Origin: Caprimulgus europaeus | Lineage: Eukaryota > Chordata > Aves > Caprimulgiformes > Caprimulgidae | Direction: 5' to 3' | NCBI GenBank assembly: GCA_907165065.1 | Contig: OU015532.1 | Coordinates: 36,126,339 to 36,190,338, forward strand | DNA: 64,000 bases | Part shown: positions 47,311-59,112 of the stretch, piece after piece | Position numbering within the stretch: the stretch's first letter is position 1 | Layout: each line of letters opens with the position of its first letter | The notes under the pieces: generated by a model | Told to the model about the DNA's origin: nothing | The model's database searches: none | Seen by the model: the letters and a program-made list of their open reading frames with translations, nothing else | Translations under genes and position numbers: made by a program

Positions 47311-50300
47311 ACCACTCATCCTTCACCGCCCTTTACACCTCTGCAAAGTCAGCTGCCATTCCAGTCTTACTACATTTTCTACCCACTTCAGATGTTTTTG
47401 TGCATTGGGTTTAAATGCCAGATAGTCTTATAAAGAGCCGAACAACATTGTCAATTCAAACAATTCATTGTGAGCCTCAAGATATCTAGTGGTTTCTGAC
47501 ACACCCAGCTCATGGACCAAAACATTCTTTCTAACTGGTGATGGAGGAGAAAAGCTTGAAAACAAGAGTCTCAACACTGAAACGCAAGAAGTCAGGTGGA
47601 ATGAATCCTACACACGTTACTTCTTAAAAATATGTCTTCGTAAAGCAAACTCCTGCCTTTGTGTGGCTTAGTTCATGGTTGCCAGGTATCTGGTGTTGCT
47701 AATACTGATACTCCCTCATACAACCATGGTGAAAACACGGTTAGCAAAGCTGTTGCTGTGATTCAGCTAGAGCACCAGGAGATGGCCAGAAACTAGGTGT
47801 GAGGAGGCAGTGAGGTTATGTGATCAGATAGGAGTGCAGTATGTGAATGTGAAGTGTTATAAATGAGGCTGTACTTTTTATGTCTAACCCAAACAAGGCT
47901 GACTGGACACACAGACTTTGAAGGGCTGGAAATTTAGGAAAAGTTGCTCTAAGAATTCAGTTTTTCTTACATGTGCCTTTGTTCAAAGTGCACCCTACTT
48001 ACAGGTGTCCTGGAAGGGATTTGAACACGGACTTTGCACAGCCTGACCTGACTACAAGGCAAGATGGTTTTCACACACTCTGCATCACTGCCAGGCTCCT
48101 GCTACACCACAGTTAGCATCCAAATTTTGCAGGAGCTGTGAAGCAGATGTGCAGCATTCAAGGACACTGTTCTGTTTCTTGCCATTTCCTTGGTGTGGGA
48201 GCTAACCACCAGCCATAACTCAGAGGCATGTGGCTATCTCCTCTTCCAGCCTTGCTTTTGAATGAAAGTGGTTACAGCTGTGGTGTTTTGTGCCTTGCCC
48301 TAATAGTTGGGTTGGTTACAATGTCAAGCACATGCCTGATGAGCCAGTTACTCGTGTCCAAAGAGATCACTACTTCTAGGAAATAACTTGGGGGTATGAA
48401 TCCCCAGAGTACACAGGTACCTAACTCAAGGCCACAGGTAATGTCCTAGGGAAGAGTGAGGCTCCGCACAAGCTCCAGCCTTTCTGATTTCCTTCAGTGT
48501 GACCCTGCTCAGCACCCTGCCTGTTGTAAATCTCATTCCCAATACCAGCTGCTCCAGGGCATTGGTCATCTAATTGAGGCTCACAAACTCAGAAGCAAGT
48601 GCCTATAAAGGAGCTTGGAGATGTTTGGAAAAACCAAGCCCTACTGTATCTTGGCCTTGGTGTGTAAAGATGCATCTTTTTTTCAGCTAATGTAAAGTAC
48701 TTGCTCTTAGGCAGTACAAACAATACCTTACTTCACAGAGAAAAGCCAGCCAATGTTATTAGCACTGGTACAGCTGATGCCAGTCCACCCTTTTTCATCC
48801 TACACAGCTTTGTAGGATTTGAACACAGCTAAAAGCTGTATGATCTACTGTCTTGCTGACCCTGTCTGACCTAGCAGTCTAGTGTAAAACAAACTTGCAC
48901 GCTCCCCCACACATGCTAGCTGTGAGTAGGACAATGCAGCCTTTCCAGGTGATTCTGGCTGGAAAATCCCTCTGCAACCCTCTCCCCACAAACTGTCTTG
49001 CAGGTCATGTGGATGCAACAGTGGCAGGTCCTGACTCTTAATAATTCATTATGTACAGGCACCACAGGGGTCATTCAGCTGCTGGCCCTTGTGTGCAGTC
49101 CTAGCAGCTGTTCCCCATTTCCAGCAAAGCAAAGGAATTTCCTCTGGGCAAAGCGTGGCCCTTGGGCTGCCCATCAGAGCACCCCTTTTATGGGTGAAAT
49201 CCTAGACTTTCTGAGACTACAATGGAAAATCCCTTTCTAGATGTCATCTCTAATTTGTCTATCACATAATTCCTGGTAGTCCAGAAAGACTGTCTGATCA
49301 TTTGTACATTTAGCAACCCCAGCTGTGACGTGCCAGCTGTGCTGCACAGAGCTGGCTGCTGCTTGCTGGGTTCCGGTACAGTGATGCCAATTGCTGATCT
49401 TCTCTGAGGAGTGTGAGCACAAGAGCAAAGTGCTTCTGACAGGTCACAAGCAACCAAAAGCAGCTGTAAGACCAGGATCTGAACAGTTCGATTTGGATTC
49501 TCAGGGTCAAGGAGAATGAATTCCTCAGCACAAAAAACAGCTTTACAGATTGTGTTTTTAAACAGAAAATATTGTATTTTAAACCTACAGAACATCAGTG
49601 CCTCAAAGCTCAGGTGCGGGCCCCAAGGTGCCCAAAGCTTGAGGCACAGAGACCTGGAGATTTGTTCTGGCTTAATTGCCACATCAATTCAAATGGTGCA
49701 TGTCCCGCCCAATGTGCTTCACCAAAACTGTCGTTGGTGTTGCCGCTGACACCTCACAGGAGATTTCCTTTTCAAAAGGGCTGGATCAAGAACCCCACCT
49801 AGAGTAAATACTTGTCAGCTCCCGAGACCTTTCTCTGTGGTTAGAGGAGAGCATGTCTTATTTAAAAGAACAGTGAGAGAGAGAGGCTGTCTGAGTGGCA
49901 GGTAGCGCGCTGCAACCTCGTGTGAATAATTGAAGTGGAATCTGGAATGCACACCGCCGGGCCAGGGACTTCTGGAGACCACGTCTCGTCGGAAGAACTG
50001 ACTCTTACCGAAGAGGTAATGGAGAAGTTGCTGGCCCAAACCCCTGTAGTCGCAGCCTGAGGTGGAACAGAGACATCAAGGTCAGAAGGGACACCCCTCG
50101 TAGCACAAAGCATATGGGATTTGAAAACCAGGCACTGATCCAGGGCCTCAACACAAGCTCGCAAAGAGATCATTCAGTGATGCCAAGGGCAGCCAGGAGC
50201 TTCCCCCCGAAGAAAGGATGATAGGATTTCTGAAATAGTGATGCCACAGGAGTTGAGAGGATCTAGAAATCTCCTCTTACTCACTTCAATGTTGAACATG

Positions 50301-53300
50301 CCTGAGCAGAGCTGGCTGCTGTGATATGGGAAACACTTCTGTTCTTTGGCACTGCAACTCTAAACGATACAGACAGCAATACAGCCTCACCAGTCTAGAG
50401 ACATATGGCTTCACTGGATGACAGTTTCTTCAAGTAACTAATGATGTTGCTACTGTGCTGGCTCAGTGTAAGGCAATGTTTCTTCACTCTACTGTGAGCA
50501 CTGCCTTGACAGTGTGCTAATCTCCAAGACAGGGAGACTTATCTCAAAAAGGAATTCCAAGAAAAGTTTGTGGTGCACAAGGTATCCTTCTTATTCAATA
50601 AAACAGTGGAAGCCTTTGTAAGCACCCTCTTCTGCAAATGCTGTCCTTCTCCAGGCATGCTCAGTAGCCTAGATTCTGAGCTGAGCATGGGGCAGGTTGC
50701 CTCTCACCCCCAGAGCACAACCCTGGTTGCTAACTTTCAGGCACCATGGTTGAAATCTACTGATCTCAGAACCAAAGCACAAAACTCTTCTCACATTTCT
50801 CATCGTGGGAAGAGTCTCTGATCCAGTGGGGAAGGAAGACCAGGAGGAAAGTAGTCCCAGGAAGGCCATGGAAACTATATTTACATGGATCCCATGCTCC
50901 TATGTGTTTTGCTAGAGGGCATGCAAATGGTTTGTCAGAATACAAGGAAAACAGGACAGAGGTGGAGAACGATGTGACATGGGATGTCTCTGGATGAAAG
51001 TGCTTGGAATTCTCTAATATTGTGTCTTCATGTGGGCAGGTTTGATTCTTCACCTTTTCCCCACATCTCTCCCAAAAATGCTTCCAAGCATTTCAACAAA
51101 AAAATAATTCCCATGGTAGCTTCTGTGAAATTTTTCCTGAAAGCTAGTTATACTTTTCTAACTACTGATCAAGATTAGACGGCAAGTATTACCACTGAGA
51201 TAAAGATTTAAATCCCAATACAGCAGCACTCTTCCGGGCTTAATTAATGCTAACAGGCTTCTGACTACTTGTGTGCTGTGGAAGCCATTCATTGAGACAA
51301 AATATATAGCAAAGCCTTTCCAAGGCGTGGGATTAGTTCACAACACATTGTCAAGTTCAATCTGTTAGCAGAAGTATACTTTGCAAACTTCCTAGCTCTC
51401 TAATCAAGCACCATGGGAATTAGAATATTCATTCTTGATAATTTTAAAAAAGGGATAGCATTTTTGCTAATGAATTTTTTAAATTTCCTATGCACAAATT
51501 TGCATTTTTCTACATACCCCTCTTTAAACCCAGTTTTCCAACACTGCAGACAGACAAAAAGAGTCAGAAATGTTATACCTAGAGAGACCCAGACTGCTGC
51601 CTCTGGGGAACAGAGAAGAGTTTAATGGGATGGGGGAAAGCTTCTGTATAGCTACAATTGTAGGGGGAGAGAATGGTTTATTTAGTTGCTTCTCAATGAC
51701 CTATCTTTCTTAGGTGTTTCTAGGACGCCCATCACATCAGTATCTGAGCTCCATCTCAACTGTCTGGAAGGTAGTAACAGAAAACTGCTATTTGATCTCA
51801 GTCCTTCTTTATCTAATCTCATCTATCAAGAGCATGCTCAGCAGCTCGGTATCTGAGCACCTCGGAGAAATTACACAAAGTCAACAACCTTCTTCGGCGT
51901 CTCCTTTTTGTATTGGAAAAAAGCAGTGCTTACAAACAAGCAAATCCAGATCAGTACTGTGTGATTCAGCTACGTGCACCCACAGGGGACATGCAGAGGA
52001 TGAATAGGGGGAGCAGAGCTGTTGTGGGTAAAAGAAGCTCCACTTTCTGTGGAAGTCTTCCAGCAGCCACATCATAACCACTCATTAATTATAACCCAGC
52101 TGATACAGAACTCGGCATGTTCGATGTTCAGCACAAATGTCTTAAGATGTTTAACAGATGCTGAAAAGTGAACTACAGGTAAAATGTTGGTCCCAGACTA
52201 CTCAGATAGCAGCAGAGCCAGAGCTACAGTCCTTGGGCCTGGATCCAGGACAATAAATTCTCTGCACTGGACCTGAGGTATCCTGGCAAGGAAGGTTTTA
52301 TGCCTCAGTGGGCTCCTTCAACTCACAGATCTACTATGGAAGACAACTGCTTATCACCTCCTCTCATCCCCTGCCCTCCAAGCATATATTAGTGAAACCT
52401 CTACTGACTAGGTTTCATCTGGCTGCAGCACATCCCCACCCCACAGAACTCCACCGTACCCACTGTCTGCTCACACACCAGGGACTGGGAAGGTGGATGA
52501 AGTGCACCTGGAAATCCTCAACTCAAGACTTGAGCAAGAGTCAAAGCTGTCCTTGGGCAGAAAAGGAGCAAAAATCCCAGGGCTTCAGTCTGCTAGGAGC
52601 TAGTCTGACAAGGGCAGCTTTAGCAGCAGTGCTGGCTCCAGCAGCCCTCACACCTTCTCCCCTTCCCACCCTGTGCCCCCGCTCCTCAGTTTGCCGTTGT
52701 AGCCATTTGTGGGGTTGGATGGTGACCGAGGCTGACCACGTGGCCCTGGTTCACTCCAAGGCACGTCTGGAAGAGCAGCTCGGGGATAAGGACAGGCGGT
52801 TTGGGGTGTTTAAGCCAGCAGCTCTACCAGAAGAAACATTTGTCAACTTTTGCCATAGTTCAGTGCTTAAATATAAGCCCACATACTGATGAGGCTGCTG
52901 GTCTCAGCTGCTGTTGCTGAAGTTTCTGCTCCATGGCCTGTTGACAATAAGTCATTTGCTACGTAAATTCTCATCATTTCTATGCTCCAAATTCATTTTA
53001 AGGTCTGCTGTGATAAATGCTGGCCTCCCGAGGAATAACAGGGCGCTTGATTTATGCTCTTGCAATTACCTCTGTTAAGTAGTCACAGCACTTAAAAAAA
53101 AAGATCTTAGAGTGGCCAAAGGCTATTTTGTGCACCTCCAGGTCCACAGTTCAAATGCCACATAAAGTTTAATTGCTTTCCTGATCTGGGCTGATCAGCC
53201 CTGCTCTCTGCAGCGTGGCCCTTACGGCCTCGCTTGCCGTCAGTGCCAGCTGAGAGGGGCTGGAACCTCTGCCACTTCATCTCCAGTCAGGCTGAGTGAA

Positions 53301-53878
53301 CGGTGCCTGCAATTAATAAGGGATCATGTGCTCAACTTCTATAAATAAATGAAAGGGACAGAGTCATCCCTAGGAGCCTCATCACCTTTTAGGCACTCAT
53401 GCATACCTTAAGTGCACTGGGCCAGCACAACAGCTCAGGAACAAAATGAGCAATTAATTAAACAAATGTACAGTAACAGAGGTAATGGAGTAGCTATCTC
53501 CACAGTGGGAAAGCTTCCCAGAGCCATCTCACCTGACCAAAGCCTGGACTAAGCCAGCAAGGTGGAAAGGAAATGAGTAAAGAAGAGGTAAGTGAGTTTT
53601 AAACAGATCAGAGGTTGTGACTGAAAACCAGGAATACCTAGTCCTGTCCTCAGGGTACAGACACATTAAATCATCAAAGGCTGTGAAACTTCCAGACACA
53701 CTCCTGCCCAGTGAGCATGGAGTAACCTGAGACTGTTGGGCCCTGGGAGGAGGAAAGGCAGCAGCCCGATGCTTATGTTGGGCTATGCTGGATGACGTTT
53801 TACCAGGTAAGCACCATGCAGCTGGTGCTGGTGCCCTTCACTTTGTAGCCAGGTTCATCATGTTGTAAGCTGGATGTG
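47311..53878. other. Upstream intergenic sequence, no gene recognised
   Basis: The two longest frames (49188-49682 minus, 164 aa; 52308-52889 plus, 193 aa) show no domain that I know, no CpG island and no convincing splice sites. The interval 52600-52800 is mildly GC-rich. No repeats are clear enough to call. Confidence 0.5.
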
Positions 53879-54325
53879 TCATAGAATGGTTTGGGCTGGA
53901 AGGAACCTTTAAAGGTCATCTAGTCCAACCCCCCTGCAGTGAGCAGGGACATCTTCAGCTAGATCAGGTTGCTGAGAGCTCTATCCAGCCTGACCTTGAA
54001 TGTTTCCAGGTATGGGGCTTCTACCACCTCTCTGGGCAACCTGTGCCAGGGTTTCACCACCCTCATTGTAAAAAATTTCTTCCTTATACCTAGTCTAAAT
54101 CTCCCCTCTTTTAGTTTAAAACCATTACCCCTTGTCCTATTGCTATAGGCCTTACTAAGAAGTTTGTCCTTGTCTTTCTTACAGGCTGCCTTCAAGTTCT
54201 GAAAAGCCTCAAAAAGGTCTCCCTGGAGCCTTCTCTTCTCCAGGTTGAACAACCCCAACTCTCTCAGCCTTTCTTCATAGCAGAGGTGTTCCATCCCTCT
54301 GATCATTTTTGTGTCCCTGTCCTAA
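53879..54325 (-). mobile_element. CR1 LINE, 5'-truncated, with intact ORF2 C-terminal frame
   Basis: The 3' terminus is at 53879 (CATAGAATGG) and the element reads toward it on the minus strand. The frame 54306-53959 (115 codons, open) gives the well-known CR1 ORF2 end, including LRELGLFNLEKRRLQGDL near the start and PWHRLPREVVEAP near the end, followed by a stop. This is the carboxy-terminal piece of the reverse transcriptase polyprotein. The element cannot move, since the reverse transcriptase core and endonuclease are absent. The open frame suggests a younger insertion than the others here. Confidence 0.96.
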
Positions 54326-57300
54326 TTTATACCAGCAAGCTGGTGGAAATATTGGCTGGGGTATTACATGCATTCATGGTTAGTTCTCTGCTAAAAGGGG
54401 GATAGTTACATTGATGAGCTTCATTTGGTACCTTAGGTGCAGTATCTCCAGTCAAACAAGGCCTGCAGCAAAGTATGGTGGCTCTGAGGAAAATTTGGAT
54501 GAAGTGATGGAAATATCCTAGAGAAGTATTAGGAAGTCCCACTGTATGACTGTAAGAGCTTCTTCTGTCTTTGAAACAAATACATCCAGGTATCATTCAC
54601 TGAGAATCAGGGGTAGTAGCTTCAGGAAAGCACTGCAAATCTCAGAACCCAAAATTAAGTGGGAGAAAACATCCCCTGAGTCTTTCAGCCTGAGAGGAAT
54701 AACAGCATTGTTTTGTGAAAAAAAGTTCCATTACCAGTGCCCACAATGTCCAAGTCCCTCCAACACTCTCAGTTTGGCAGAAGAAAAGACTCATCTTTGA
54801 AGCCATGTGGCTACAGATGGTATGATTGAGTAGTTCAGAACTGCTGAGTGCATGTCGAGCAAGCGTTCATTAAAAATTATTGATAACAGTTTTTTGAAAC
54901 ACTCTGTAAAATACTGATTTTAAGCAAAGGTGTGCAAATAAGCACTGGCCAGCAGCTCTAGTGCAAGAGCATTACCTGAGTGCTAAAATAATCTGTGGGT
55001 TTAACTTACTTCCAGTGCAGATGTAAGTGCAGGACACAGGTATGTTTTTGTGCATCTGTAACCTCAAACGGAGATGCAACACTAAGGAAAGGTGGGATGA
55101 GACAGATAGTTCCTAAAAATGCCTGGTGGGAAGAATTAAATACCTGTCCCAAGAGTCAGCTTTGCACTTTTCAGCTGGTGATAGGTGGATTAATGGTCAG
55201 GCTTCAGGGAAATGCTAATTAGCCTGACTGGGAACAGATATGAGAGCCAGAATAAGACCAAGAGTTTCAGGCTGCACCCATGTAAGTGTAATTCCACAGT
55301 GATGCTCTTGGCTTCACTGGATAGATCACGATCCACAATGCTGTGACTTGGTGGACTGTCAGTCTCTAGGCATGGTATTAATAAAGGAGGTTTTTCTTTG
55401 ATCCAGTAATAATGCTAATCTGTTCTAGAGCTGCAGAAACTGATTGGACCATATCTCCCATGGTGGGATGTAACCAGTGATGCAAGTGATACTCATTTCC
55501 CTCTCCAATACAGGAGATAAAGCAGACAGATTAGGAACTCACACACACACTACAATGCTGGCATTTCAAAATAAAAATATTGTGTTTTCCTATTTACATG
55601 AAAATTATAGTTTCCTTGGGCAAAAATCTCTGTGTTATCCCCCTCTCCTATTTTTCCATCAATGAAATAAAACCCGATTTTTACTTGCTCTTTTTTGTTA
55701 TGGCATTAGCTAAGAATTTTTAAATGTTTGAATGTTCTTCATACCTTCAGCTAGTGCCTATGCTCCATCAGGTACAGCATGTTTGGTGGTCTGAGTATGG
55801 CATATCTGATTGTGCCAGTTTGTCACGGGGGGTGGAGGTCTCTGCCCAGGAGCCCTGGGATGTGTTCTAGGAACTTTGGGATGTGTTATACCACCCCCAG
55901 CTGCTTCTTATACTGATAGAAAAACCAAGCTCACCCCAACACTGTAACATCCCAAGCAGAGGAAGCATGCTGACACTGTGTTCTTCTCCATAATTAACAG
56001 CATTTTGACTAATCCCAATGAATTCACAGCAAATTATATTGCTGCTGCCCTTTATCTCAGGCTTATAAAGGGAACATGTGGCTCTGATTTACCTTTTCCT
56101 CACACAAATTACTGCATGGGGGAGTAGCAAGGGAAATAGGAGGCTAGACATAAAAATTACCAGGCAGTCTTTGCTATGTCTAAAGAAGCCCTCTAAGGGA
56201 AAAATTGTAAGAATGGCAGAAAAATTGAGCAAGAAGGTTGTGATGTTATGTTAGGTACATGCAAAGTCAAGAAAATGTTAGGGCAGATCCTTGGCTGCTG
56301 TAAGCAGCTGTAACTTCACTAACTAAATGGGGCCAGGTTGATTTACACTATAGGGGATCTGTTATGGTGTTCAGTGCCATTATAATTTCTAATGAGTGGT
56401 TTTCACTGCTATTAATTCAGCTGGTATTAATAATTTAGCTTTTGGACTGGCCAAAATAAGCTATTTTAATCACTAAGAATAAGATTCCAAATTGCCATCT
56501 GAAATTGTCTTTTGAGCCTCTGAAAAGTACTTTTGAGGACTGCCCTGACAAAGTGCCTGGAGGCAGATCTGCATGTCTGCTTCAAAGGCCTGTCTAGACT
56601 AGGAAAATGAGCAGCTCTTACAATGTGCTAATGGGTACATATTGGTTAGCACATTTTAAAACACCAGGGAAAAGGAAGAAGATGCTCTCTCAGGGCATAG
56701 TGCCTTGTAGACTGAGCTGGGTTAAACTCTTGCCTCTGACAAGGAAAAATCATGCTCCATCTTCCCTTCATCCCCGCTACCCTGTGCCCAGGTGTACAGT
56801 CCTGCTCCCTGCTTTAAAACTGATGTTCTCTGGACATTTTCTATGAACCAATTCACTGAGCCAGCAGAAAATTGATCACAAAAAAGAAATGGATATGTTT
56901 GCAGTGGTTTAGTGACTTGGATCAGCTGGTGGAAGGGTGCAAACAAATACCAGAGCCAAGTAAGTGGCAGGAAGATGTGTCTGGGAGACAGGATAGGAAG
57001 GACAGAAAACCTCCACCTTTCTTCAGCAGTTAAGTTGGCTCACTCTACCTGGTAAAACTACAGTCTCTATCCTTGACATCTGTGCTGAGCCTAGCAAGGA
57101 GGAGTCTAGGTGATTGTGTGGGCAGATGACCACTTCCGTTTCACACTGGCCATCAAAACAAGCACACAGACAGCAGCTGGCTGCCTCAGGAACTGTAAAT
57201 TGGAAATGAAGCTTTAGTATCAGTCTTAATCCCCTCTTCTGCTGAACAATTTTCTCATACTTAGTCAAAAGACAGTCTTTTCCCTTAAAACATGAGTCTC

Positions 57301-58000
57301 TTCCCAGTTGGCTTCACTCACTTCCACAGTTTGTTGACCTGACTGTGTGTGTGGGGTGCACTCGCCTTTGGCCTCACTCAATCCATGTCATCCCACTGCA
57401 GGTCTCCTACTGCACCTCAGCCCACATCCAGCTGCTCGAGTTCCCCTCCTGCCCCTCTCCCTTCCATACGGTCTGTTGTGTTTCTTCCCTTTTGTGCTAC
57501 CTAAACTCAGTTTTTCCTGCTTTTGCACTCTCTGTGAGCTTTAATGTTTTTTTCCTCTACCTCCTAGGTTCAAAGCTCTCCCTCTGCATCCAAACCTATT
57601 CAGTTTGGGCCTTATTCACCTGTTTCGGATCACTGTCCCCCCTCCAGAAGCTCAGGCCCTGGCTCACAGGCTGTTGACACAGCTGTCCGTATGAGTATCT
57701 TTCCTTCAGATGGATAAAAACTGATCAAGATCTGGCCCATGGTGAATTTTTGTAAGGCATGTGGCCTATTTTTCATTATGGTAAGTGTGTTTGTTCTGTT
57801 CCTTCTGGGTATGACAGGAGCTTTCTTACTTGGATGAGTAGTGCTGTGTTATGAGGGTGTCCCTGTTCATTTTGGCCTGTTCATTTTGTTCATTTCTGGT
57901 CTCTCTGTATCCAGCCCTTCTTAGCAATAGGCAGAAAAGGAGGGGTAAAAGACCTAGCCTGGGGCGTGAGCTGTTAGTTCAATATAAAGAGATTTAAGTA
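54326..58000. other. Upstream intergenic sequence, nothing recognised
   Basis: AT-rich, with short overlapping frames only. I see no exon, RNA gene or clear repeat family. Confidence 0.55.
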
Positions 58001-58004
58001 GGAG

Positions 58005-58130
58005 CAATGGGAGAAGGAAACAGGCTGAATATCAGGAAAAGCTCCTGCCAGTGAGACGTGTTTGGCTGTGAAATCTTCTCCCAGGGGAAAGAGGTCAAAG
58101 CCTCATTGTTTGGAAGTAGAGCTGGTCAAA
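58005..58130 (+). mobile_element. Old CR1-type LINE relic (3' ORF2 region)
   Basis: Reads CAGGCTGAATATCAGGAAAA, then CTGCCAGTGAGACG, CTTCTCCCAGGGGAAAGAGG and CAAAGCCTCATTGTTTGG. This is the same motif order as the relic at about 7.97-8.10 kb, with different mutations. It precedes a purine-rich tract. Confidence 0.6.
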
Positions 58131-58134
58131 ACTG

Positions 58135-58465
58135 TTTTTGGAGCAGCAGCAGCAGTGGGAGTGGTGGAGGTGGGGAGAAGAGCAGCAGCTGTGCATGGTG
58201 GAGCGGAGGAAAGGCGAGGAGAAGGGGCTGGATGCACAGCGAGAAGGAGCAGGAGGAGCAGGGGAGGCTGAAGGAGGAGCGACGCGCACACCGGCACAAG
58301 GGACACCACAAAAGGAGTAACAGAGGCGCAGTGGGGAGCAGCAGACAAAAGCAGGAGAGAAAGCAGGGAAAGCAGAGGGGGAAAGGGGTAGGAGCCACAG
58401 AGAGGCAGGACAGGCAAGAATGGTGGGAAATGCTTAGAGAAGCACTGCAAGGAGCAAGCGTGCAG
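58135..58465. repeat. Purine-rich (G/A) low-complexity tract
   Basis: The plus strand is dominated by GGAG, GAGG, GCAG and AGAAA units over about 330 bases. This produces open frames in several registers (for example 58058-58474), which read as lysine/arginine/glutamate/glycine-rich peptides of no known family. Confidence 0.75.
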
Positions 58466-58842
58466 GGGCAATGACAATAGCAAGGTCTCCTTTCGCTCCG
58501 GTGAACTCAGTGGCCTTGGCTAAGTAAAGCTAGAAGGTATTAAAGGGCAGAGACAAGGACATCAGTTCTGTCAATGACATTATTTGAAAAAATCTCTTGT
58601 CTAGGACACTTTGTGCAGTTTTCTCACCCTGCATCAGGATGGAATCAAGGCGTTTCAATGCGTTCCTTGACAAAGCCAGGGACAGGCAGACTCAAGAAGC
58701 CACCAGCCCAGTATTTTGAGGCAGCACCTTAGAACATGAAGCACAGCCCCAGGCCACACCCTGACATTTCCCATCTTCTTGATGATATTTGCTTGATGAT
58801 ATGACTTGGAGATGACTGCCAGTGTTAATACTGCACTGTAGT

Positions 58843-59112
58843 TCACAGAATCACAGAATGTCAGGGATTGGAAGGAACCTCGAAAGATCATCCAGTCCAA
58901 CCCCCTGCCGGAGCAGGAACACCTACATGAGATCAGGAAGGTGTCCAGGTGGGTCTTGAATGTCTCCAGAGAAGGAGACTCCACAACCTCCCTGGGCAGC
59001 CTGTTCCAGTGCTCTGGCACCCTCACAGTAAAGAAGTTTCTTCTCAAGTTTAAGCAGAACCTCCTGTGTTCCAGCTTCCACCCATTGCCCCTTCTCCTAC
59101 CATTGGCTACTA
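58843..59112 (-). mobile_element. CR1 LINE 3'-end fragment
   Basis: Starts with CACAGAATCACAGAATG and then GGATTGGAAGGAACC, TCCAACCCCCTGCC, GAGACTCCACAACCTCCCTGGGCAG and ACCCTCACAGTAAAGAAGTTTCTTC, in reverse order of the CR1 tail. The minus frame still encodes HWNRLPREVVESP (part of the ORF2 end). Confidence 0.95.

Noticed and set aside
49188..49682. 164-codon minus-strand frame
   Set aside because: No domain, with overlapping frames on both strands. Probably chance.
52308..52889. 193-codon plus-strand frame
   Set aside because: No known domain, no promoter-like sequence nearby and no convincing splice sites. Its length is possible by chance in mildly GC-rich DNA.
53095..53165. tRNA B-box-like AGTTCAAATGCC
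   Set aside because: No matching A-box or acceptor stem.
58058..58483. Charged 138-codon frame and antisense leucine-rich frames
   Set aside because: Arises from the purine-rich low-complexity tract directly after an old CR1 relic. No recognisable family.
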